Below are positions 55,373 through 64,000 of a DNA stretch of 64,000 nt, in pieces. The DNA lies in assembly GCF_016920785.2 (NCBI RefSeq), contig NW_024609857.1:68508252-68572251 (forward strand). The letters run 5' to 3'. The stretch comes from Ixodes scapularis (lineage: Eukaryota; Arthropoda; Arachnida; Ixodida; Ixodidae). The stretch's first letter is position 1; every line of letters starts with the position of its first letter. The position numbers were made by a program, and so were the translations under genes. The notes beneath the pieces were generated by a model. That model worked only from the letters and a program-made list of their open reading frames with translations, was not told where the DNA came from and made no database searches.

Positions 55373-56789
55373 CTACTCTGGTCTTGCGATGACGTTCCCA
55401 GAGGAAACTACTTTGGAGGTATTACTGGTTTTCTCGTTTTTTTTCTTTGTTTTAGAAATCTCCCATTCCATATCGTCCTGATCGGACGAAAGAGCGGAAG
55501 GCTCGGTGGCCTCGTCCCTCGCCTCCACCTCTTGAGACGAGGCTTGTTGTGTAGGTTTGGGCAAAGTCGAGGTACGGGGCCGGACTCCCCGGCCACGACC
55601 GCCCTCACTCAAAGGGGCAGCAGTGGAGGTGCTGGGCTGAACGTCGCCCAACTCCATCCGTCCCCGCCCCTCAGCTGTTGAAGGAGCGGCGTGATGCCGC
55701 TCCTTGGACGAGGCCCTCTCCCGTGAGTTGGGGCGAGACTCTCGCTCCTTCTCCCTGGGGGGACACCTTGGAGTGGAGACAGCTAGGGGGGCTCCCTGCC
55801 TGTCCCGTGGTCGAGAGGCAGCTGGTGCGCTTCCTCCAGAAACCAGGGGAAGCTGCTGCCGCTGCTGGGGGGTTGGGGACTGAAGAGCCACTGCCAGGAC
55901 CTCAGGAGAGACCTGAGTGGCCTTCGATTCTGTTCGCGGTGCTGGTCCCCTTTGCACCGCCTGCGCAAACGTTCCTTTTGCGAAAAAGGAATACTGTTGT
56001 TTTGCCTCTTGGTAGGTAATATTCTTTTGTGCTTTAAGGGTTAGGATTTCTTTTTCCCGCTTCCATTGTGGGCATGTTCTAGCATAAGCAGCATGGTTGC
56101 CTTGGCAGTTAACACAGTTGAGAGTATTCTCACAAATGTCAGCAACATGGTCGTTGCTGCCACACTTTGCGCAAGTTTCACGGCCCCGACAGTTTCGCGA
56201 GCCATGCCCGAAGCGCTGACACCGGAAACACCTTTGTGGGTTGGAGATAAAAGGCCGGACTTTGCAGTGTAGGTAACCAGCTTTAACGGTCGTAGGAAGC
56301 GTATGCAGTTCAAAAGTCAGGATCAAATGCTTGGTTGGCTGCTCCAGCCCGTCTTTACGGATGGTGATCCGCTTGACGGCCACCACTGCCTGTTTCTGGA
56401 GTCCAGCCAGAATTTCATCCTCAGTGCAATCTATCAGATCAGGCTCAGAGATAACACCTCGAACACTATTCAGTGTCCGATGTGGGCTTACTTTTATCTG
56501 GTGTTCGCCTAGACATGTCTGTTTTAGAAGCGTCCTGCTTTGAACTTCCGTTTCAACCTCGACAAGAACCAGAAAGCTTTTTTGCCTTGAAAGCTTTGCC
56601 AATAATGGCATCAAGACATTTTGAAACTAGAAAAGGCGAGAGCTTAGCCAGTGGCTTTTCTTCATCTAGGGCTTAAATGACAAAAAATCTTGGAAACTTT
56701 GGCGGTTCGGATGCTTTTTCGAAAGGAAGTACGGAGCAACCCCTTTTAGGGGCACGCGCCGTGTTCGGTTTGGAGGAGGGGGGAGCCAT
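55373..56789 (-). pseudogene. LINE ORF1 (three zinc knuckles), N terminus broken
   Basis: Family ATG at 56789 (MAPPSSKPNTARAPKRG) with an in-frame stop after FFVI (near 56675) and a frameshift near 56580. An open frame of 413 codons continues from 56614: RRM-like remainder, ISEPDLIDCTEDEILAGL, knuckles CFRCQRFGHGSRNC, CAKCGSNDHVADIC and CVNCQGNHAAYARTC (about 56245-56075), and a Pro/Ser/Arg-rich tail with SDQDDMEWEISKTKKK. ORF2 begins at once after the stop. Confidence 0.85.
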
Positions 56790-57327
56790 AAGAGGCGGAG
56801 AGTAGTGAACCTGTGGTGTGCTGCCCACCACGGAGCCCAACACGGGAATAGGTAACGCACCATAACAAACAGGGCTTTGCTGGAGACGTTACGCTACTAG
56901 CACTGCCCAGGTACTATACCCAAGTGTGGTTCTGGACAAGGAGTCTGTCGCCACCCAAGGTTAGCCCTTGCCGCCAAAGGAGTTGAAAAAAGAAAGAAGA
57001 GAAATGAGAAGAGTGAAAAGAAGGAGAAGACAAGGGTGAAAGAGAGGAGGGGATAGTAGAAGTGGCGACTAGGCTGAATCATCCTGGCCGGGCCTTACCA
57101 GGACTTCCGTCTATGAGAAGCAGGGGCCGAAGTGGTGTATTGCCTCGCCCGGGGGGCCCCGAAGGGTCCAAACCTACCCCGGGCTCGGCTCAACCACCAG
57201 GATGCCCTTTTCCCCAGACACGGGAAAGCCACGCACAGCCATACGTGGGCGGGCGAACCCGCATGGCTCGGGGTCCGTGGAGACGCCACTCTCCAAACAC
57301 CTGCTTTCACAGGTGCCCCCTGCGGGG

Positions 57328-57503
57328 ATCGCTGATAACGTCATCGGAGTTAGCATCATCATCGTCACTGATGATGTCATCAGTGACGTCACTGATGACA
57401 TAATCGGAATCGTCACGTGACCCCCAAGGTCACGCGACCCCCCCAGGTCACTTCACCCACCCCCAGTACCCTTCCCTCCTCCTCCTCAAGAGCTGCGCTC
57501 TAA
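57328..57503. repeat. Palindrome array, right part, with family terminus
   Basis: Continues the array from 47051 after the LINE: GTCATCAGTGACGTCACTGA words, two CACGTGA/CACGCGA units, CCTCCTCCTC and the terminus AGCTGCGCTCTAA (57491-57503). It identifies the split array as a member of the TTTTAGAGCGCAGC family. Confidence 0.8.
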
Positions 57504-59650
57504 TTCGGTGTTACAGGGAGTTGTAAACGGCTTTCACTTTTTTGTGTAACACAATTATATATATGCTGCAATTACGTGTTCTACTCCCTGATCCACAGCC
57601 TCCTTCCGAATTTCCTCGATTTTTCGTGCCCACTTCCGCCGCATGGCATCGGGCGCTCGCGCGTGCGCAGAACGCTTCTAGGAAAAGGTTCATTGAGGGA
57701 ACGTGACCACTCTAACCGAAACCATTGCATCGAACGAAATTTGATACACAAAAAATATGTTTGAATACATAATTTTTATGAAATGGAGACTTTATAAAAA
57801 TCTTCCAAATAGAGAGGATCACTCACATTTACTTTTACCGCTCCTTGTTTGGATTCAAGGAAACATACCTGGCTTGGGAAGGGTTCCTTGAATTGCCACG
57901 AACACGTATAAGCAAAGCCTTTCTGGTTACCGGCATATGATGCCTTCATTCTATTTTGAAATAAAATGGTGTATCTGCTCGGTGAATGCAGTTGCACGAC
58001 GGATGTAGTTCTTTGTCGGATGTCGTTGCCGTAGTGAAAAAACGTCCAACGTGACATTCTATCAATCGGGCTATTACGTCCATAGTGCCACTAAATTGAT
58101 AAAACATTCTGGCTTGCACCAATTCTTGCTTCTTAAAACATTATAAGGGTTTAAGTCACAGTGCCTTTCTGACGTCACGGTTTACAAAATTTTCTAATTG
58201 CTGCAGTAAAATACTAACAAACGCGGGCAAGCACATGTATGTGGGCGTCTGCCGATACAAGCAAGAATTGCCCACTGTAGGGGACCAGCTAAAACATTCA
58301 TACTGTAAACACAAACAGAAGTTACATTATTTTGGAAGCCAATCAAGCGTCTACATATTGCGTGCACTGAAAATACGCGGTTCTTTAAATTATTTGGCTT
58401 CGAAGTGTGTCGGTAACATCAGGTCTAACTCAGTGCATCAATTAACTAACAGAACGTAACTTGCATGAACGTCTTTCGCGTGTCTTACGCCATATCTCAG
58501 TAAATGCACTGTTAACCCTCGACCTGCTAGCTGGGTGGACTCAAATGCTCAGGCATGGACTTACTTGGTTGATGAACGTGATTGCACTATGTATGTAACG
58601 ATATGACTAATGTATGGGTGGGTTGCACGAGGTTGCCCATAATGGACGTAGATTCTCGTTGAACGTAATACCACGATGGACGCGTTAACACGATAGATCC
58701 ATTGGCAGAATGGATGTGATGGCTAAACATTGGATGTACTTGCTCCACTGAAGGTACGGCATGATGGATGTGTTGGTTCCAAACGCTAGGATAGTGATAC
58801 CGTCACGTTTTGTCAAATGACAGTAAAAACAGTTTCCTCTACTTAAGCGAGAATTACTTTTAGGGTTCTTAGTTAGGCAGAGCGTAATTCCAACCATCTG
58901 CACTAAATCTTGTGTACTACTATGGTTCGTAAGCACCAGTCTTGGGCACGTTACCAGTAAGAAGCAAAAGTGTTACAATTACAACTACATAGAGAGGCAA
59001 GTAACACTGTTACAGTTGCCAGCTCAAATAGTAACTGTTACAGTTACAGTTACTGCAGTACAGGAACTGAAACCAGGCCTGAATAGAGCTCCAAAAACTT
59101 TTCAGCGCCAGGAGCTGCCCCGCTTTCCAAGATTCGGGACGGCAAATCACGTGACCCTAACCGGAGACACGATTGGCCTAAAACACGCGTAGCATCTACC
59201 CTGCTGTCAATACCGAGTGAACATACAGCTCTATTAAGTCCAGCTTTTGAACTCAAAACTGTGCGAGATTTAAGATACTATGTTTTACGCTGTATAACCC
59301 ACATTATAATTTAAATAAAAAAATAAACGCGACTATTTTTTTGTGCATGATGTCGACAAATAAATAGATAAATAAATATGTATAGATATATATATATATT
59401 TTTACCAATAAATTTAAAATCATGTGTACAGAGTTTCAAATTTTTTTACGAACGAGTTACACATAAAAGACACCACGGACAGCACATCTTCCGACTTTCA
59501 ACACACGATGAATCGCCGACGCTCGCAAACGAACGATGCGATGCTGCGCGAACAGTTTTGAAAGAGCTGCGTATTCTACTCCGGGCACAACGGCTTCCGT
59601 TCGAAGGGAAAAAGAAGTGAAAGCCGTTTACAACTTCCTGTAACGCTGAA
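57504..59650. other. Unique-looking stretch with one candidate exon
   Basis: Starts with TTCGGTGTTACAGGGAGTTG, the segment that flanks other members of the palindrome family. The rest is mostly AT-rich without repeats I recognise. A (TA)n run lies near 59380-59400. A candidate minus-strand exon is listed separately at 57827-57950. ATTCGGGACGGC near 59114 recurs near 60304. Confidence 0.35.
57827..57950 (-). CDS. Candidate orphan exon, unrecognised protein
   Basis: On the minus strand a 94-codon frame (58057-57776) contains an acceptor-like TTTTATTTCAAAATAG before 57950 and a donor-like GTGAGT right after 57827. Between them: MKASYAGNQKGFAYTCSWQF then KEPFPSQVCFLESKQGAVKV, with two cysteines. 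A second donor-like GTATGT lies inside. I do not recognise the family. No partner exon with a matching phase was found, so this is only a candidate. Confidence 0.25.
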
Positions 59651-60303
59651 TTAGAGCGCAACTCTTGAGGAGGAGGAGAGAAGGGTACTGGGGGGTCAAC
59701 TGACCGGAGGGGGGGGGGGGGGGGGTCACGTGACCTTGGGGGTCACGTGACGATGACAATGCCGATGATGTCATCAGTGACGGCACTGATGACGTCATGA
59801 GCGACAATGACGATGCGGATACCGATGATGTCATTAGTGATGTCACTGATGACGTCATCAGTGATGATGACGATGACAATGCGGATGCCGGTGACAACAT
59901 CAGTGATGACGATGACGATGGAGACGTCAGTGACGTCATCAGTGATAATGACGATGACGATGCGGATACCGGTGACGTCATCAGTGACGTCACTGATGAC
60001 GTCATCAGTGATGATGACGATGACAATGCGGATGCCGGTGACGTCATCAGCAACGATGACGTCATCAGCAACGATGACGTCATCAGTGACGATGACGATG
60101 CGGATGCCGGTGACGTCATCAGTGACGATGACGTCAACGGGGGTCACGTGACCTTGGGGGTCACACAACCTGGGGGTCACGTGACCTTTGGGGGTCCCAT
60201 AACCTTGGGGGTCACATGACCTTGGGGGGTCACGTGACCTTGGTTACGCCGACGGCGACGCCGCTCAAGCCAGAAACGGGCCCCTAAGAGCTGCGCTCTA
60301 AAA
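59651..60303 (-). repeat. TTTTAGAGCGCAGC-family repeat with CRE/E-box array
   Basis: Minus-strand orientation: TTTTAGAGCGCAGC end at 60303-60290, TTAGAGCGCA at 59651. It encloses CACGTGACC units at both sides and a central 59750-60135 tandem with repeated TGACGTCATCAGTGA and GATGCGGATGCCGGTGACGT words, the reverse of the array at 46839. A G19-type run lies near 59709-59725. Both-strand open frames here are low-complexity. Confidence 0.75.
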
Positions 60304-60483
60304 GGATTCGGGACGGCGAAGTATCGTCTTGCATCTTGAGTAAGCTAACGGTTCGTGTTTACCCGCTCAATTTAGCGGGGAAACATGAAAAAAATTAGTT
60401 TCACCGCCAGATTTCGCGGGAAAATTGTGTCACGTGACATACGTACCAATTCAATTTCTCGCGTGCGTACAATATTGACTCTA

Positions 60484-60572
60484 TTTTAGAGCGCAGCTCT
60501 TAGGTGCCCGTTTCCGGCCTGAGCGGCGTCGCCGTTGGCGTCGCCGTCGGTGTAATTAAGGTCACCCCAAGG
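60484..60572 (+). repeat. TTTTAGAGCGCAGC-family repeat, left end only
   Basis: TTTTAGAGCGCAGCTCTTAG and TGCCCGTTTCCGGCCTGAGC, then GGCGTCGCCGT repeats and GTAATTAAGGTCACCCCAAG, stopping at 60572 against LINE sequence. The array and right end are missing. Confidence 0.65.
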
Positions 60573-62155
60573 TAGACCAGTAGCCTGTTTATAAGCCTTT
60601 CATATGTTTTCCCAAGGCAGCTTGTGAGTGCAATTGGGCGATAGCTTGATGGTTGTGAGGGGTCTTTGTTAGGCTTTAGGAGGGGGATGATATGTGCGTG
60701 TTTCCAAGCCTGAGGGAAACATGCCTTTTCCCACAAAAGATTAAAAAACAGGAGGTTTTCAAGGGATTCTGGAGAAAGGCGGCGCAGCATTTCATAATGA
60801 ATTCCATCGGGACCAGGGGCAGAGAGCTTTGTCACATTAAGAGCCATCTCAAGCTCGCATCGCGTAAATGGTTGGTTAAACGATGCCGAGTTTCCTCCCG
60901 ACATGACAAGCTTTTGTCGTTCCGCACGAGCTTTTAACTATCCGAAGGTAACACTGTAGTTGGCCGAACTAGATGAATTATAAAAATGTTCCCCGAGTAT
61001 GTTACCAATATCTTTTAGAGACTAAGAAGGAGCATTAAACGTTGGAATGGCAAAGCACCTGTAATCCCCATTTACTTTCCTGTATCTGTCCCAGGCCTCC
61101 TTGGCTGAGACAAAGCTGGTTAAAGAAGAGAGATACTTCATCCACGACTTCCGCTTTGCCTGCTTCCTAGTCCAACAAGCCTTGGCTTTTCGTCGCTTGA
61201 ACTCAACAAGGTTGCTTGAAGTGGGGTATTTGCGAAATCTGCCCCATGCCCTATTTTGGTCCGCCCGGGTTGTGGCACACTCCTTATTCCACCAAGGCGT
61301 ACATTTTTTGGGTATATTACCAGATGTTTGGGGAATGGACTGCTGAGCAGCCTTTAGTATCTGCTCAGTAACATAAAGTGTAGCGTTCTCGGGGGACATA
61401 GAAGAGACAAGCGAGGGATCTAAAGTTGAGTGAAGATTAAAAAGTGCCCAGTCTGCCTTGTCTAACTTCCACCTAGGAACCCGCTTTAAAAGATTAGGCA
61501 ATGGAACGGTACTTTCTAAAACAACTGGATAATGATCACTTCCAAAAGGCTTATGAAGAACCTTCCAGGAGAAGCTAGGAAGTAATGAAGGTGAAGCAAT
61601 AGAAAGGTCAATGGATGTGAATGAGTTGTGTGCCGCACTAAAAAAAGTTGGCTCTCTCCCGTTACGAAGGCACAGCCCAGAAGACAATAAAAGACGTTCA
61701 ATTACACCACCACGGAAGTCCTGACGGGTACTACCCCACATGGGATGACCGTTGAAATCACCTAAAATTAAAAACGGTTGAGGAAGCTGTCCTACAAGTC
61801 CCTGCAGCTCTTGAAGATTTAAAGGAACCTTTGGTGGTAAGTATAGAGAAACAAGCGTTACAAGGCGGTCCACGAGGAGGCGCACTGCAACAGCCTCCAG
61901 AGGTGTCCGGAGTGGGACTTCAGAGCAAGCGACTCCACTCTGCACAACTACTGCAACGCCACCTGAAGGAGTGGAAGCAGGACGGTCTTTGCTGAAAACC
62001 TGATGGCGCCTTAAAATGTTAAACGAATTAGAGTGAAGATGTGTTTCTTGCAAGGCAAGAGCGATGGGTCGAAGATCATCCATGAAATGATTGACATCAT
62101 CAATATTTCTTAAAATACCGCGACAGTTCCATTGCATAAAATGTAACCTCGTCAT
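60573..62155 (-). pseudogene. LINE ORF2, endonuclease and RT fingers
   Basis: ATG at 62155 (MTRLHFMQWNCRGILRNIDD). The endonuclease is uninterrupted: LALQETHL, FLILGDFNGHPMWGS (one residue shorter than the usual GDFNAHHPMWGS), TSIDLSIASP, FGSDHYPVVLE. The linker KCTPWWNKECATTRADQNRA follows, to a stop at 61022. After it: RT words APGPDGIHYEMLRRLS and KPNKDPSQPSSYRPIALTSC, ending at INRLLVY at 60573. The catalytic YVDD region and all downstream domains are absent. Confidence 0.85.
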
Positions 62156-62279
62156 TATTAAAAAAGTGTGTAAATATGTAAATATAAGGAGATAAAACCT
62201 AGCAAAATAAATAAAGGTATGGAGAGCCAACTCGAGCTAGGTGGAATATGTGACCACAATACGGCAGCTATTGGGGTCA

Positions 62280-63674
62280 TCACTTGGGCGCTACTACAGG
62301 TTGCTTCTTTTTAGATTTACGAGAAGCTGTCTCCCATTCCATACCATCCTGGTCGGACCCAGGAGTAGACTGACTGTCAGCATCAGTTGGTATATCCATG
62401 TCCTGGGAAGTGCCCGATGGATGGAGTATGACATAGCTGGTCCGGCCTGGCACGCGCGGGGGAATACCCCGGCCACGACCGGATGGAGGAGTGGTGGACG
62501 AACTGGGCGAGGGGTCACCCAAGCTCGTCTTGACACCTCCTTTCACAGGAGCTGCATGGGTACCATGCTGCTCCTTCGGTAGGGAGACCCTCTCCACCGA
62601 GCAGGAGTGAGAAGCTCGCTCCTCTCTAGGAGGGGACCTAGGAGAGGGGGAAGGCGCGGCTGCTGCTGGCCTGTCCTTGGATGGAGGGGCAGCATGCGTG
62701 CCACCACCAGGGGCTGGGGGAAGCTGCTGCTGCCCCTGTCGGGGAGCTGGGGCCCTGAGGTTGGCCGCCAAGATCCCGGGAGAGACCTGGGTGGCCCTCG
62801 ACTCCGAGCGTGGCGCAGGGCCCCGGCGCACCACGTCGGCAAAACTCCCCTTTGACACAAAAGAGAATCGTTTTTTCGTTTCCGAATACAAAATGTTCTC
62901 CTTCACTTTAATGGTAAGGGTGTCTTTTTCTTGTTTCCACGAGGGACAGGTATGATAGTAAGCGGGGTGTGGTCCACCGCAATTAACACAGTGGGCCACA
63001 GCCTCCTCACAAATGTCAGAAACATGGCCCTGACTGCCACACTTTGCACATGTCTCCTTCCCTTGGCAGCTGCGTGCTCCATGACCAAAACGTTGGCAAC
63101 GGAAGCACCGCTGGGGTTGGGGACGTAAGGGCGAATGCGGCAGTTCAGGTATCCTGCCTTGACGGTCTCTGGGAGTGTGTGTTTTTCAAAAGTAAGAATA
63201 ACATGTTTAGAAGGGAACCTGTTCACCATTTTTCCGAAACATTATGCGTTTAACAGCGACAACGCCGGAACTTTTGAGTCCCTCAAGGAGTTCTTCGCTT
63301 GTGTCCAAAAAGTCGTCCTCAGAGAGGACTCCACGAATGGTGTTAATTGTGCGGTGAGGACTCACCGACACCTTTACGTCAACAATGGTGGTATGGTTGA
63401 GGAGTGCTTCGCTTTGTTTTTTTGTGTTTAGCTCCACAAGGAGGTCTCCAGAGTACAGTTTTTTTGCCTTGTAGGAAAACCCTACAAGGTGCTCTAGAAC
63501 TTTGGCTGCAATGAAGGGTGACATCTTTGCAACTGTCTTGTGTTCATCAAGAGAGTGAACAACAAAACACTTTGTGAAGGATTCTACCTCGGGATCTTTG
63601 TCAATGGTTTTGTGTTCAAGGCAACGCCTTTTAAGGGCGTGCCCTGAATGGGGTTTAGAGGGGTGGGGCGCCAT
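62280..63674 (-). pseudogene. LINE ORF1 with two frameshifts
   Basis: ATG at 63674 (MAPHPSKPHSGHALKRR). KCFVVHSLDEHKTVAKMSPF, YSGDLLVELNTKKQSEALLN, LSEDDFLDTSEELLEGLKSS. Frameshift near 63210 and another near 63110. Knuckles: CFRCQRFGHGARSC, CAKCGSQGHVSDIC, CVNCGGPHPAYYHTC (about 63105-62950). Tail 62860-62280 with Pro/Ser-rich sequence, SDQDGMEWETASRKSKKKQP. Closest by eye to the intact ORF1 at 34874-36310. Confidence 0.85.
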
Positions 63675-64000
63675 AGAAGGGCAAAGAGTGTTCGGAATCC
63701 GCGGTGCACCGCCCACCACCGAGCCCAACAATGGGTTAGGTAACGCACCATAACAAGATGAGCTTGGCTGGAGACGTTACGCTAACAGTGCTGCCGGAAA
63801 ACTATACCCTAATGTGGGTCAAGACAGAGGTCTATTGCCACCCAAGGTTAGCCCTGGCCGCCAAAGAGGGGTGAAAAGTGAGTAAGAGAAATGAGAGAGA
63901 AGTAAAAGAAACAGGAAAGGTAAGGTGAAAGATTGGAGGGGATAGTAGAAGAAAAGGCGACTAGACTGAATCATCCTGGCCGGGCCTTACCAGGACTCCC
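63675..64000 (-). promoter_or_regulatory. LINE 5' UTR, incomplete at the window end
   Basis: Matches 36311-36640 of the outer LINE, including GCCCAACAATGGGTTAGGTA, GCTGCCGGAAAACTATACCC and CATCCTGGCCGGGCCTTACC. The 5' hairpins and monomer(s) lie beyond position 64000. Confidence 0.7.

Larger units (their letters stand above)
53000..57327 (-). mobile_element. I-clade LINE in the array, 5' part
   Basis: The 5' end at 57327 (CCCCGCAGGGGGCACCTG) is joined to the array's duplicated ATCGCTGAT. One-monomer 5' UTR (57327-56790), ORF1, then ORF2 to the TA junction at 53001. The complete LINE without the insertion is about 5.8 kb. Confidence 0.92.
60573..64000 (-). mobile_element. I-clade LINE, 3'-truncated, leaving the window
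   Basis: Minus-strand LINE whose 5' UTR (63675 upward) continues past the window end. It contains ORF1, the endonuclease half of ORF2 and the RT to RLLVY, then ends abruptly at 60573. The 5' UTR wording (CCACCGAGCCCAACAA...) is of the same type as the outer LINE at 36311-36857. No RNase H or 3' UTR for this copy is found. Confidence 0.88.

Overview
The window looks like repeat-dense intergenic and intronic DNA of an arthropod, most likely a hard tick (Ixodidae). This is inferred from three things: two phase-compatible exons of a small eight-cysteine secreted protein of the tick 8.9 kDa/SVWC type, tRNA-derived SINEs, and many I-clade LINEs, Penelope-like elements and degenerate DNA transposons. 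There are no bacterial-type operons, no CRISPR array, no rRNA and no functional tRNA.

Layout. 1-560: a CR1-type reverse transcriptase relic. 2493-5340: tRNA-derived SINE copies and a 5'-truncated LINE tail. 5357-5468 and 15495-15585: the two host exons (+ strand). The roughly 10 kb intron between them holds a Penelope-like element with inverted ends (5500-8275), itself split by a DNA transposon (6849-7888), and an older CR1/L2-like LINE (9300-13712). 15734-21641: a complete but dead I-clade LINE with a 14-bp target duplication, starting about 130 bp past the host poly(A) signal. 22657-23850: two members of a repeat family with TTTTAGAGCGCAGC ends, one filled with CACGTG palindromes.

23967-38602: a nested insertion. 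A terminal-inverted-repeat DNA transposon is split by a LINE (13-bp duplication), which is split in its RT by a younger LINE (10-bp duplication). A second full copy of the DNA transposon follows head to tail. 40418-41084: a small Penelope-like fragment between roughly 200-bp inverted repeats. 41085-42785: a LINE fragment. 43322-45755: a broken zinc-finger/transposase-like gene. 46596-57503: a second nest. A TGACGTCA/CACGTG array is split by a LINE (9-bp duplication), which is split by a 4.4 kb TA-flanked element, which contains the 3' end of an R2-like LINE with a restriction-like endonuclease. 59651-60572: two more members of the TTTTAGAGCGCAGC family. 60573-64000: another LINE running off the window.

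All seven I-clade LINE copies lie on the minus strand and share one plan: a 5' UTR with terminal hairpins and, in some copies, three degenerate monomers of about 70 bp; ORF1 with an RRM-like region and three zinc knuckles; ORF2 with an apurinic-type endonuclease, reverse transcriptase and RNase H; and a short 3' UTR with a conserved TGGCGCA...TGCGCCA hairpin. ORF2 is broken in every copy. Only the outer LINE at 34874-36310 keeps a full-length ORF1. I see no new defence or metabolic system. The most informative results are the host gene split by a TE-filled intron, the insertion order readable from target duplications, and the structured LINE and Penelope ends.
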